A stretch of DNA of 61,604 nt from Streptomyces longispororuber (GCF_024448165.1 NZ_JAMOLN010000034.1:1-61604); one strand, 5' to 3'. Shown: positions 9,551 to 18,529, counted from the first letter of the stretch. The notes: generated by a model from the letters alone, not told the origin. A program made the numbers and translations.

Positions 9551-12500
9551 TCAGATCGGCATCGCGCCGCTGAGCAGCGCTTCGCGTTCGCTGGGCAGCA
9601 GCACGTCGGCTGTGTCGAGCCGGGCCCCCGGATCGGCCACCGTGGCGCGCATCACCTGGACGAGCCGCTGGGTCAGGGCTCTAACGGTCTCCTCGTCGAA
9701 GACGTCGGTGGCGAACTCGACCAGGCCGGCCATACCCTGCGGACTGCCGTCGGCACCGCGCCGCTCCGTGAACGAGAACGACAGGTCGAACTTGGCGGTC
9801 TGTGCGTCGATCTGGCGCCTGGCCGCTGCGACGCCGGGGAGGTCGAGTTCGGCCTCGCCCGCGCCTTGCAGGGTGAGCGTCACCTGGAAGAGCGGGTTGT
9901 GGCTCAACGAACGAGTCGGCCTGAGTGCTTCGACCAGCCGCTCGAACGGCACGTCCTGGTTGGCGTAGGCGGCCAGGTTGGTCTCGCGCACCCGCGCCAG
10001 CAGTTCGGTGAACGTGGGGTTGCCGCTGGTGTCGGTGCGCAGCACCAGCGTGTTGACGAAGAAGCCGACGAGGTCGTCGAGCGCGTCGTCGTTGCGGCCG
10101 GCGATCGGGGCGCCGATCGGGATGTCGGCGCCCGCGCCGATCCGGTTGAGCAGTCCGGCCAGCGCCGTCTGCAGCGCCATGAACAGGCTGGCGCGGCCCG
10201 CTCCGGCGAAGCGGGCGAGTGCGGCGTGCAGGTCGGTGTCCACGTCGAAGTGCACGGTCCCGCCCTGGTGTCCGCGCACGGCCGGGCGCGGCCGGTCGAG
10301 CGGCAGCTCCAGTGTCTCGGGCAGTCCGGCCAACTGCTGTGTCCAGTAGTCGACTTCGGACGTGACGGCCCCGCCGTCCGTGCCGAGGATCTCGTGCTGC
10401 CACAGCGTGTAGTCGGCGTACTGGACCGGCAGCGGCGTCCACTGCGGTGCGCCGCCCGCGCGCCGGGCCGCGTACGCGGTGGACAGGTCCCGCAGGAGCG
10501 GCCGCATCGACCAGTGGTCGGTGGCGATGTGGTGCAGGATGACGAGCAGCACGTGCCGGGTCGGGCCGAGCCGGAAGAGCACGGCCCGGACGGGCGGCGC
10601 GCTCGCCAGCTCGAACGGGCGCTCCACCTCGGACCGCAGGGCGTCGGCGAGTTCGGACTCCGAAGAGTCCACGGTGGTCAGCACGGGGTTCCCGGGGTCG
10701 AGGACACGCTGCCACGGTTCGTCACCATCGACCGGGAACGCGGTGCGCAGACTCTCGTGCCGGGTGAGCACGTCGTCGAACGCGGCGTGCAGCGCGTTCA
10801 GGTCCAGTTCCCCCGTCAGCGAGAAGGCCGACGGGATGTGGTAGGCGGACGCGTGGCCCACCGATGTCTCCAGCTGCTCGACGAACCACAGTCTGCGCTG
10901 CGCGAAGGACAGTGGCATCCGCTCCGGTCGGCTCATGACCCGGGCGGGCGGCCTGTTCGGCGCCAGGTCGTCGATGGCGTTGGCGATACCCGCGACGGTC
11001 TGCTGTTCGAAGATCACCCGCACCGGCAGGGGCACGTCGAGGACCGACCGCACCCGGCTCGCCAGCCTGGCCACCTGCAACGAGTGACCGCCGAGCTCGA
11101 AGAAGTCGTCGTCGACGCCGACTTCGGCGATCTTCAGCACGTCGGCAACCAGCCGGCACAGCAGCTCCTCCTGCGGGGTCCGCGGGGCGCGGCCGCCGGC
11201 CGTCCACTGCGGTGCGGGCAGCGCCGCGGCATCCACCTTGCCGTTCGCGTTGACCGGCATCCGGTCCAGCGCGACGAACGACGCCGGGACCATGAACGCG
11301 GGAAGGAGGTCGGCGAGGTACCGTCGCAGCCGCGCCGGTATCAGCCTCGTCCCGTCCACGCCCACCGCGTACGCCACGAGGCGGATGTCCCCCGGCGCCG
11401 GCTCGACCGCGATCACGGCGGCGCTTGCCACGTCGGGGTGGCCCAGCAGGGTGGCCTCGACCTCGCCCGGCTCGACCCGGTACCCACGGATCTTGACCTG
11501 GTGGTCGGTCCGGCCGGCGAAGAGCAGGGTGCCGTCACTGGTCCACCGGGCCAGGTCGCCCGTACGGTACATGCGCCGGCCGGTGCCCACGAACGGGTCG
11601 GGCAGGAACCGCTCAGCGGTCAGGGCGGGCCGCGCCAGATAGCCGCGGGCGACGCCTTCACCGGCGACGAAGATCTCACCGATCACGCCCGGCGGGACCG
11701 GCCGAAGCTGGTCGTCCAACAGGTAGATCCGCTGGTTCCACACCGGTCGGCCGATCGGGACGGCCGTGGCCTGCTCCTTGGCAGCCGCCTTCCCGGACAG
11801 GGCGAGCATGGTCGCGGCGTGTGTCTCCGTCGGACCGTAGTAGTTGAGCAGCCTGCGCTCCACGGGGCCGCCGAGCAGCGCGCGCATGTCGTCGCTCAGC
11901 ATCAGGGGCGAGCCCGCCTGGGCGATGTCGGTGAACGCGGGCAGTTCGAGGCCCTCGGCGACCGCGGCCGAGCAGATGCTGTCGATCATCAAGGTCGGCG
12001 CGATGACCATCGTCACCCGGTGCCGGTCCATCCAGTGCACAAGGCGTACGGGGTCGGTACGCACGTCCGGCTCGGGGATCGCGATCGTGCCGCCGACGAT
12101 CAGGGCCGGCAGGATCTCCTCGAGGGACACGTCGAATCCGACGCTGGCCAGCTGCGCGACGACACCTCCGGAGCTTCCCGTGTCGCGGTCGGCCTGCCAG
12201 CACACCATGTTGAGCAGGCCCGCGGCGGGCATGACCACGCCCTTGGGCACGCCGGTCGAGCCGGACGTGTAGATCAGGTAGGCAGCGGCGGCGGGGTCGC
12301 CGACGGCTCGTTCGTCCTCGGTGAGCGCCGTCGCCGGGTGGCGCTCGAGCCGCGTCATCTCGTCGGCGGCGTCGACGACCAGCGCGCCGGGCACCCGGTG
12401 TGCATGCTCGCGACGGGTCACCACGACCACCGGCGCGGCATCCTCGATCGTGAACGCGAGCCGCTCGTCGGGGTAGTCCGGGTCCACCGGCAGGTAGACC

Positions 12501-14416
12501 GCGCCGGCCTTGACCGTGGCCAGCAGCGCGACCAGAAGGTCCACGGACCGGTCGAGGAGCACCGCGACGACGCGCTCCCGGCCCGCGCCCCGGCCGATCA
12601 GCTCCCGGGCCAGCCGGTTGGCTCTGGCGTGCAGTTCCTCGTAGGTGACGCTGTCCGTGTCGGTGACGGCGGCGATCGCCGACGGCGTGCGCGCGGCCCG
12701 GTCCTCGAGCAGCGTCACCAGGTCGGCGTCCGGAAGGGACCGCGCGGAGTCGGTCCCATCGGTCAGCACCCGGTGCCGACCGGCCGCGAGGAGCAACTCG
12801 CCCTCCGCCACCGGCCGGTCGGGATCGGCGACGGCCTGGGCGAGGACCAGGCCGAACTGCTCGGCCATGGCCTCGACGGTGCTCTGGTCATACAGGTCGG
12901 TGGAGTACTCGATCATGCCGTCGATGCCGCACGGCGTGCCGTCGGCGGACCGTCGTTCCTGGACCGAGAAGAACAGCTCGAAGCGGGATACTCCGATGTC
13001 GACGGCGTCGAACCGGGACGTGATGCCGGGCGCGTCGAGTGCGGGAGCGACGTGCGTCTGCACCGCGAGCATCACCTGGAACAGCGGGTTCAGTCCGGGC
13101 GAACGGACCGGGTTGACCGCCTCGACGACCTGCTCGAACGGCACGTCCTGCGCGTCGAACGCGGCGAGATCGGTCGCCCGGACGCGCTCGACCAGCTCAC
13201 GGAAGGTCGGTTCGCCGGAGGTGTCGGTGCGCAGCACCAGTGTGTTGACGAAGAAGCCGACGAGATCGTCGAGCGCCGCGTCGGTGCGCCCGGCGACCGG
13301 GGCGCCGATCGGCAGGTCGGTGCCGGCGCCGAGCCGGGTCAGCAGCGCGCCGAGCCCCGCGTGCAGCAGCATGAACAGCGTCGCCTGCTGCTCACGGCCG
13401 AGGTCGGTGAGGCGCTGGTGCAGCTCGGCGTCGAGGTGGAAGGGCACGCGGCCACCGCGGTAGCTGATGCCGGCGGCGGACCGGGGTCGGTCGGCGGGCA
13501 GGGCGATCTGCGCGGGCAGGTCCTTGAGCTCCGTCAGCCAGTGGCCGAGCTGCTTGGCCAGCATCCCGTCGGCATCGTCGTCGGCGAGTGTCCGCTGCCA
13601 CTGGGCGTAGTCGGTGGACCGCACGGGCAGGTCCGGCCAGGCCGGAGCCGCACCGGCGAGCCGGGCCCGGTACGCCGAGGACAGGTCGTGCCGCAGGGGC
13701 TCGAACGACCAGCCGTCGACCGCGATGTGGTGGAACGCGAGCAGGAGTACGTGTTCCTGCGGGCCGAGGACGAAGAGGCGGGCCCGCAGGGGGACGTCGG
13801 CGGTCAGGTCGAAGCCCTCGGCGGCATGCCGCCTGACCGCCTCCGCCGCCTCGTCGGGCTCGACGTGCAGCACCGGCAGGACGGCCGCCAGGTCAGGAAC
13901 GTCTTGAACCTGCTGGGTCGGCGTGTCCGACTCGGCCGGGAAGATCGTCCGGAGCGCGTCCTGCCGGGCGATCACGTCCCGCACCGCGTGCCGGAGCGCG
14001 ACGTGGTCCAGCTCGCCGGACAGCCAGAGCGCCACCGGGATGTTGTAGCCGGACCCACCGCCGGCGACCTGGTTGAGGAACCACATGCGCTGCTGCGCGT
14101 ACGACAACGGGATCTGCGGGGACGGTTCGTGAGGCGCGACGGGCGGGCGTGTCGTCCGGTAGGAGTCGAGCTTGCCCGTCAGACCGCTCGGTGTGGGCGA
14201 GGAGAAGAACTCCCGCGCGGTGATGTCCACCCCGAAGGCGGCGCGCAGCCGGCCGAGCACGCGGGAGGCCAGCAGCGACTGCCCGCCCAGCTCGAAGAAG
14301 TCGCCGTCCGGGTCCACTTCGGGCAGGTCGAGGATCTCGGCGAATATCGAGCGGACGAGATCGGTTCTCGGATCCATTCCCGATCGCTCCCTCGTGGAGT
14401 CGTGATACGCGGACAT
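9551..14416 (-). CDS. NRPS with domains PCP-C-A-PCP-C
   Basis: A 1621-residue protein from ATG 14416, which has GGAGGGG 4 nt upstream. A GTG at 14506 overlapping the P450 stop and an ATG at 14377 are alternatives. Domains: PCP1 (LGGQS, Ser47); C1 about 101-545 with H229-H230-x3-D234-G235; A about 560-1065 with YTSGSTGVPKG at 716-726 and Lys1060; PCP2 (LGGHS, Ser1112); C2 about 1165-1600 with H1295-H1296-x3-D1300-H1301, where the motif Gly is His. Specificity residues D762 V763 E766 I805 A832 A834 Y859 A867 A868 give DVEIAAYAAK. I do not recognise it; it is nearest to proline codes (DVQ.IAHV.K). PCP1 has no A domain and must be loaded in trans. C2 should join the growing dipeptide to Thr on the terminal module. 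Confidence 0.94.
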   Translation of the reverse strand: MSAYHDSTRERSGMDPRTDLVRSIFAEILDLPEVDPDGDFFELGGQSLLASRVLGRLRAAFGVDITAREFFSSPTPSGLTGKLDSYRTTRPPVAPHEPSPQIPLSYAQQRMWFLNQVAGGGSGYNIPVALWLSGELDHVALRHAVRDVIARQDALRTIFPAESDTPTQQVQDVPDLAAVLPVLHVEPDEAAEAVRRHAAEGFDLTADVPLRARLFVLGPQEHVLLLAFHHIAVDGWSFEPLRHDLSSAYRARLAGAAPAWPDLPVRSTDYAQWQRTLADDDADGMLAKQLGHWLTELKDLPAQIALPADRPRSAAGISYRGGRVPFHLDAELHQRLTDLGREQQATLFMLLHAGLGALLTRLGAGTDLPIGAPVAGRTDAALDDLVGFFVNTLVLRTDTSGEPTFRELVERVRATDLAAFDAQDVPFEQVVEAVNPVRSPGLNPLFQVMLAVQTHVAPALDAPGITSRFDAVDIGVSRFELFFSVQERRSADGTPCGIDGMIEYSTDLYDQSTVEAMAEQFGLVLAQAVADPDRPVAEGELLLAAGRHRVLTDGTDSARSLPDADLVTLLEDRAARTPSAIAAVTDTDSVTYEELHARANRLARELIGRGAGRERVVAVLLDRSVDLLVALLATVKAGAVYLPVDPDYPDERLAFTIEDAAPVVVVTRREHAHRVPGALVVDAADEMTRLERHPATALTEDERAVGDPAAAAYLIYTSGSTGVPKGVVMPAAGLLNMVCWQADRDTGSSGGVVAQLASVGFDVSLEEILPALIVGGTIAIPEPDVRTDPVRLVHWMDRHRVTMVIAPTLMIDSICSAAVAEGLELPAFTDIAQAGSPLMLSDDMRALLGGPVERRLLNYYGPTETHAATMLALSGKAAAKEQATAVPIGRPVWNQRIYLLDDQLRPVPPGVIGEIFVAGEGVARGYLARPALTAERFLPDPFVGTGRRMYRTGDLARWTSDGTLLFAGRTDHQVKIRGYRVEPGEVEATLLGHPDVASAAVIAVEPAPGDIRLVAYAVGVDGTRLIPARLRRYLADLLPAFMVPASFVALDRMPVNANGKVDAAALPAPQWTAGGRAPRTPQEELLCRLVADVLKIAEVGVDDDFFELGGHSLQVARLASRVRSVLDVPLPVRVIFEQQTVAGIANAIDDLAPNRPPARVMSRPERMPLSFAQRRLWFVEQLETSVGHASAYHIPSAFSLTGELDLNALHAAFDDVLTRHESLRTAFPVDGDEPWQRVLDPGNPVLTTVDSSESELADALRSEVERPFELASAPPVRAVLFRLGPTRHVLLVILHHIATDHWSMRPLLRDLSTAYAARRAGGAPQWTPLPVQYADYTLWQHEILGTDGGAVTSEVDYWTQQLAGLPETLELPLDRPRPAVRGHQGGTVHFDVDTDLHAALARFAGAGRASLFMALQTALAGLLNRIGAGADIPIGAPIAGRNDDALDDLVGFFVNTLVLRTDTSGNPTFTELLARVRETNLAAYANQDVPFERLVEALRPTRSLSHNPLFQVTLTLQGAGEAELDLPGVAAARRQIDAQTAKFDLSFSFTERRGADGSPQGMAGLVEFATDVFDEETVRALTQRLVQVMRATVADPGARLDTADVLLPSEREALLSGAMPI

Positions 14417-14502
14417 GACGCCCCTCCGTACGGCAACACGGTGCCGGTCTCGTGCGGCAGGTCGATTGGGCTGGGGAGTTCCCGTCGCTCGGAACGAGCC
14501 AG

Positions 14503-15699
14503 TCACTCGGAATGAAGAGCGAAGGGCAGATGTTCGAGGCTGTTGGTGACATAGGAGGGCGTGCGGCGCGGCTCACCGGTCAGCTCGATCCTCGCCACGC
14601 TGCCCAGGATCTCTTCGAGGAAGACCCTGATCATCACCCTGGCCAGCGGAGCGCCGATACAGAAGTGGCGGCCGCCGCCGAAGCTCACGTGCCGGTTGGG
14701 GTTCCGGTCCAGCTGGAGCTCCATCGGCTGGTCGAAGACGTTCTCGTCCCGGTTGAGCGACGACAGCCATACGCTCACCGCCTGACCCGCCTTGATCTCG
14801 ACTCCGCCGACCGTCGTGTCGGCGACCGCGGTGCGCATGAGATGGGTCACCGGCGCCGTCCAGCGCACGAGTTCCTCGATGGCCGACTTGAGCGGGACCG
14901 CCCCGGAACGCAGCGCCTCCAGCTGCGCCGGGTTGGCGAGCAGTGCGAGCAGCCCGCCGCTCAGCACCTGACGCGTCGTCTCCCCGGCGGCCACAGCCAG
15001 GTTGTCGCAGGTCAGGATGATCTCGTCGTCAGTGATGTCGAGCCCTTCCGCCTGCGCGAGGACGAACGCCGACACCACGTCGCCGGTCGGGTGAGCCCGG
15101 CGCTCCTCGATCACGTCGGCGTAGTAGGCGAGCACCTCGAGGTGCGCCTGCTGGGCGGCCGTCCCGTCCAGGTCCGCGATGTTGCCCACGGCCGCCTCGG
15201 CGTACTCGGCGACCCGCTCCACGTCCTCGCCCTCGACACCGAGCAGACCGGCGATGACCTGGAGCGGGTAGGGCGCCGCGACGTCGTTGACGAAATCGTG
15301 GGGGCCGGCGTCGATGACCTGGCGCAGCAGCGACCGCGACACCTCCGTCGCCCGGTCCCGGAACCCGGCAGCCGCCTTGGGTGTGAACAGGGCGGCCGCC
15401 GCCTTGCGGAGCACGTCGTGCCGGGGCGGGTCGGAGAGCGTCATCATCACGCCCGCCCCCGGATACGGGTCGGACAGGTTGGGCCGCAGGAACGTACCTC
15501 TGGCCGAGCTGAACCGCTTCCAGTCGCTCAGTACCTCAAGGCCCTCGTCATAGGTCGTGACCGCCCAGAACGGTTCATGATCCGGTTCTTCGTGCCAGGA
15601 GACCGGGCATTCTCTGCGTAGCCGTTCCCAGGTGGCATGCGGATCGCCGTGCGAATAGAGACGGGGATCGGTCAACCTGGCTATGGCAGGGGCGGCCAC
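14503..15699 (-). CDS. Cytochrome P450 B of the NRPS operon
   Basis: A 398-residue P450. Heme loop FGGGRHFCIGAPLAR gives Cys347 as ligand; I-helix AVAAGETT has the canonical AGxxT; ExxR is EELVR. GTG at 15699 is preceded by AAGGAG with 7-nt spacing. It reads into the large NRPS 86 nt downstream. It resembles actinobacterial P450s of secondary metabolism. Whether it works on a free amino acid, a carrier-bound intermediate or the released peptide is not visible. It is distinct from P450 A, so two separate oxidations are likely. Confidence 0.92.
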   Translation of the reverse strand: MAAPAIARLTDPRLYSHGDPHATWERLRRECPVSWHEEPDHEPFWAVTTYDEGLEVLSDWKRFSSARGTFLRPNLSDPYPGAGVMMTLSDPPRHDVLRKAAAALFTPKAAAGFRDRATEVSRSLLRQVIDAGPHDFVNDVAAPYPLQVIAGLLGVEGEDVERVAEYAEAAVGNIADLDGTAAQQAHLEVLAYYADVIEERRAHPTGDVVSAFVLAQAEGLDITDDEIILTCDNLAVAAGETTRQVLSGGLLALLANPAQLEALRSGAVPLKSAIEELVRWTAPVTHLMRTAVADTTVGGVEIKAGQAVSVWLSSLNRDENVFDQPMELQLDRNPNRHVSFGGGRHFCIGAPLARVMIRVFLEEILGSVARIELTGEPRRTPSYVTNSLEHLPFALHSE

Positions 15700-15725
15700 T
15701 GGTCAACTCCTTCGCGTGGTGAGCG

Positions 15726-15761
15726 TCAGTCGCTTTCTTCAGTGGAGACCCCATGGGTCAC
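15726..15761 (-). CDS. Possible 11-codon leader peptide between HDO and P450 B
   Basis: GTG at 15761 opens an 11-codon frame (V-T-H-G-V-S-T-E-E-S-D) ending in TGA at 15726, 26 nt before the P450 B start. AAAGGGAG lies 6 nt upstream, a good ribosome site. The 130-nt gap between two operon genes is otherwise unexplained in a cluster whose other genes touch or overlap. It could be a translated spacer or leader, or chance. Confidence 0.25.
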   Translation of the reverse strand: MTHGVSTEESD

Positions 15762-15832
15762 GGAGCACTCCCTTTCTGGTACGGACCGCATCGCCGATGA
15801 CGTCGTGCTCGGCGGTCCATTCCTGAGGAGCG

Positions 15833-16519
15833 TCAGGGAGCCGGGATCATCCCGGTCTCGATGGCCAGTCGGTCGAAGAAGGCAGTCCAGTGACGCCACA
15901 TCGCATCGGCGGATTCGAGAACCGCCAGTTCCTGCTCCGGCTCGAGTCCCGAGAACAGGGCATTGGTCGCCTGGTCGACGTGGTCGGGTTCCTGCGTGAC
16001 ATGGATGTCGACCCACGCATTGCGCTCCGTGCCGGACTCCCGCTTCACCGCCTCGCCGATCGCCGAGACCATCAGCAGGTCCGTGACCTCGGTGGCGAAG
16101 ATGCCGCCAAGCGCGGAACACCTCTCCGCCGAGCATGCCTCGTACCACGCCACCAGCGCGGCGGTCTCCGCGAACGGCTCGGAACCGGTCACCGTCCGAC
16201 GGTCGTAGCCCGCCTTCTCCATGCTGTCGGCATAGATCACCTCGTGGGCGGCCTTGGCCGACCGAGCACCGGCCTCCTGCGAGAGAATCCGTGTGATCGC
16301 GCTCTTGGACTCGATGTCGGGCAAGACCGAGATGCAGCGCGCGAGGAAGGTCGGGAAGTAATGCAGCGGGTGCCACCACTGGCCGAGGAACATCGCAACG
16401 TGCTCGTGCGAAAGGTTGCGGCTGTTTACCTGCTTGAAGAACTCGTGATCGACAAAGGCGCGGTGCGCCTCGGTCTCAACAAGCCGATCGGATATCGATT
16501 CAACGATTTCGACTGCCAT
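15833..16519 (-). CDS. Heme-oxygenase-like diiron oxidase (HDO/PqqC-TenA fold)
   Basis: A 228-residue all-helical protein, first gene of the NRPS operon. Candidate metal ligands follow the pattern of the heme-oxygenase-like dinuclear iron family (SznF, BesC, PolF, UndA): E82 and H92 ten residues apart (QEAGARSAKAAHE), E144 (FATEVTD), and H173-x3-E177-x2-H180 (DIHVTQEPDH). These enzymes use Fe and O2 for N-oxygenation, desaturation, C-C cleavage or, with PolF, azetidine formation from aliphatic amino acids. Placement suggests that it makes or modifies an amino acid building block. The exact reaction cannot be read. ATG at 16519. Confidence 0.82.
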   Translation of the reverse strand: MAVEIVESISDRLVETEAHRAFVDHEFFKQVNSRNLSHEHVAMFLGQWWHPLHYFPTFLARCISVLPDIESKSAITRILSQEAGARSAKAAHEVIYADSMEKAGYDRRTVTGSEPFAETAALVAWYEACSAERCSALGGIFATEVTDLLMVSAIGEAVKRESGTERNAWVDIHVTQEPDHVDQATNALFSGLEPEQELAVLESADAMWRHWTAFFDRLAIETGMIPAP

Positions 16520-16703
16520 GATGCCCTTTCCCGTTCAGGTAGGCCACGAATGCGTCGCGACGGCATGGTCTTGATCTTTACGGGGGGGGAGCGCGAGAGA
16601 CCCCCGCCGACCCTGTTCTCACCGTGCTGCTGGAAAGAGAGTGGCGTGCCCCGGAGGGGGTGAGCAAGAAAATGTAGCGCCCCTCAAGTCTGCCTAGAGG
16701 CAG
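16520..16703 (-). promoter_or_regulatory. Upstream region of the NRPS operon
   Basis: These 180 bp precede the first operon gene and should contain its promoter. On the minus strand AAAGGG lies about 6 nt before the HDO start. A run of eight G residues occurs near 16582-16589. A short near-palindrome, CTGCCT-AG-AGGCAG, lies near 16689-16702 at the edge of the transposase remnant. I could not assign a convincing -35/-10 pair. Confidence 0.3.
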
Positions 16704-16762
16704 TCATGTAACTGATCTTGGAGTCGGCGTCGGTGCGGCCCGTCGCTGTTCGAACTCGCCGC

Positions 16763-17240
16763 TCATACAGCGAGGTTGAGGTTGTGCAGGCGGGCGTTGC
16801 CGAGCATGGCGTGGTGGACGCCGTCGCTCTTGAGGCGACAGTCGCGCAGGATCTTCCGGCCCTTCATCCGGGCGAAGGTGTGCTCGACGCGGGCTCGGAC
16901 TCGTCTGTGAGAGCGGTTGCGCTCTTCCCTCCAGGCCGGAAGATCCACTCCCCTGGTCCGGCGGTGCGGGATGACCGGGCCGGTGCCCTGGCAGCCGCCG
17001 TCGGCGATGGTCACGGTTTGCCGACCGCGTCTTTGCCGCCGGATTCCTCCCAGCCGCGGGAGTCATGCCGGTTGCCGGGCAGCGGCCGGCCGACCACGAC
17101 AACCAGGCGGGTGTCTGCGTCGATGACGACCTGGTGAGCCGTGGAGTAGCGGTAGTTCTTCGGCTGCTCGGCGATCGTGCGATCACGGGTGGGCACCAGG
17201 GTCCCGCTCACGGGCACACGGTCGACTTCTGCCATGGGGA
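16763..17240 (-). pseudogene. IS5-type DDE transposase remnant, truncated and frameshifted
   Basis: Two consecutive minus-strand frames together give the middle and end of an IS5-family transposase. The first (about 17240-17011) reads SGTLVPTRDRTIAEQPKNYRY then HQVVIDADTRLVVVVGRPLPGN and stops at 17011. The second (17014-16763) continues with MTIADGGCQGTGPVIPHRR and the C-terminal RARVEHTFARMKGRKILRDC, which carries the last acidic residue of the DDE triad. One frameshift separates them and the N-terminal third is absent, so it is inactive. It sits directly beside the NRPS operon promoter. Confidence 0.85.
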
Positions 17241-17254
17241 ACTCGCCGGGTTCC

Positions 17255-17490
17255 GTCCCACGATCGCCCTGCATGTGACGCTGCACGACCCAGCTCGCGC
17301 TCTACGGGAGGTCGAGGCAAAGCGGCGCGTTCTGGCCCGCCATACGCTCAGCCCGGCCACAGGCGACCCGGAACTGCCGTGGGACAACCGCGATGACTGC
17401 CAGTTCGACGGCGAGACCTGGCCATGCGAAGACCTGCTCGACCTCGCCTCGCCCTACGCCGATCACCCTGACTGCCCTCGACCAGCCTGA
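17255..17490 (+). pseudogene. 5'-truncated DUF6221 protein gene
   Basis: The plus frame reads LHDPARALREVEAKRRVLARH and ends LLDLASPYADHPDCPRPA. This is the characteristic end of the actinobacterial DUF6221 family (HDPARVL.EVEAKR ... ALPYADHPDY), small proteins of unknown function frequent near mobile elements. The first half of the protein is missing: upstream sequence belongs to the transposase remnant on the other strand. The joint near 17240 looks like an old insertion or recombination point. Confidence 0.6.
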
Positions 17491-17754
17491 GCCCAGAGAT
17501 CGTTTACGGGGCAACCTTTAGTCGCGACGAGCCGCGTGTGCCCGGGACGTCGGCAATGGCGCCGGATCTGCTGCACCGCCAGAATCAAGCCGCCGTACTG
17601 GCCGTTCCGTCAGTGGCCGGCGATCTGCGGGCGATACGTCGATGCCCAAGACCACGACACCGTAGCTGTGACATCCGCTTCGGCCAACGGGCCAGCGGGC
17701 TCGCGTCGTCCCGAGCCCGCCGTGTTGCGATGGACGGAGCTCGCCGGCCGTCGT
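17491..17754. other. 264 bp without a supportable gene
   Basis: No frame here has recognisable protein sequence, and GC is slightly below the flanks. Between two transposon-scarred genes and an SDR gene it may be decayed mobile DNA. No inverted repeat or target duplication stood out. Confidence 0.4.
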
Positions 17755-18492
17755 TCAGGCCCGCGTATAGCCGCCGTCCGCGAAGAGTTCGGCGCCGGTG
17801 ACGAACGATGAGGCGTCCGAGGCCAGGAACAGGGCGGCCTCGGCGATTTCCTCGGCGTCGGCCAGTCGCCCCAGGGGCACGGTGGCCTCGGCGAAACGGT
17901 CGGCCTCCGCGCCTGCGACGCCCAGCAGTCCGGGGGTCCGGGTGGGTCCCGGGCTGAGCACGTTGACCCGGAATCGGCGCTCGCGCGACTGCCGGGCCCA
18001 GTTGTGCACGAGGTTGCTCAGGGCCGCCTTCGAGGCGCTGTAGACCTCGAGTTGTTCGTTGGGCCGCACGCTGTTGCTGGAGCCGATGACCAGGATGGAC
18101 GCGTTCTCCGCCAGGAGCGGGAGCGCCTTTTGAACGGTGAACAGTGGGCCCTTGATGTTGACGGCGAGGGTCAGGTCGACGTTCGCCTCGGTGTGGGCGC
18201 CGAGCGCGGCGTCCGCGACGATTCCCGCGTTGGCCACCAGCACGTCGATACGTCCGGCCTCTTCGCGTACTCGCGTGTAGAGCGCGTCCAGGTCGGTCAG
18301 GGCCGAGACGTCGGCTCGTACGCCGGTGGCCGCAGGGCCCAACTCCTTGACCGCGGCTTCGAGGCGGTCGGTGTCCCGGCCGGTCACGAAGACCTGCGCT
18401 CCCTCCCGGACGAAGCGGTGGGCGATGGCCAGCCCGATCCCGCTGGTCCCTCCGGTGATCACGGCAACCTTGTCCTGCAGCACGCCTGGCAT
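17755..18492 (-). CDS. SDR-family NAD(P)-dependent oxidoreductase
   Basis: A 245-residue classical short-chain dehydrogenase/reductase: cofactor motif TGGTSGIG at 14-21, structural NAG near 87-89, catalytic Tyr and Lys in YSASK, preceded by the Ser in GSSNS, and the usual C-terminal VTGAELFADGGY. It interconverts alcohol and carbonyl groups in the cytoplasm; the substrate is unknown. It is divergent from a TetR gene with a palindrome between them, so it is probably repressed by that TetR. Confidence 0.9.
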   Translation of the reverse strand: MPGVLQDKVAVITGGTSGIGLAIAHRFVREGAQVFVTGRDTDRLEAAVKELGPAATGVRADVSALTDLDALYTRVREEAGRIDVLVANAGIVADAALGAHTEANVDLTLAVNIKGPLFTVQKALPLLAENASILVIGSSNSVRPNEQLEVYSASKAALSNLVHNWARQSRERRFRVNVLSPGPTRTPGLLGVAGAEADRFAEATVPLGRLADAEEIAEAALFLASDASSFVTGAELFADGGYTRA

Positions 18493-18507
18493 GGCGAACC
18501 CCTTCAG

Positions 18508-18529
18508 TTATGGAATCGATCGTCCATAA
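18508..18529. promoter_or_regulatory. Palindromic operator between the SDR and TetR genes
   Basis: A perfect inverted repeat, TTATGGA-N8-TCCATAA, in the divergent promoter. A partial second copy (TGGACGATCGA) follows at about 18542-18552. Likely binding site of the TetR protein encoded at 18577. Confidence 0.75.

Noticed and set aside
14417..14506. GTG 14506 as start of the large NRPS
   Set aside because: It gives the attractive GTGA overlap with the P450 stop, but the extra 30 residues are Arg/Pro-rich, and ATG 14416 has GGAGGGG at good distance. It is kept only as an alternative.
9338..14515. A 1725-codon open frame on the plus strand opposite the large NRPS
   Set aside because: It is the mirror of the high-GC codon bias of the NRPS gene; its translation is low-complexity (RGRQVG-type) and has no domain, while the minus strand shows clear C, A and PCP motifs.
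17536..17811. Plus-strand frame in the 17.5-17.8 kb gap
   Set aside because: Trp/Arg/Pro-rich with no motif, runs into the 3' end of the SDR gene on the other strand.
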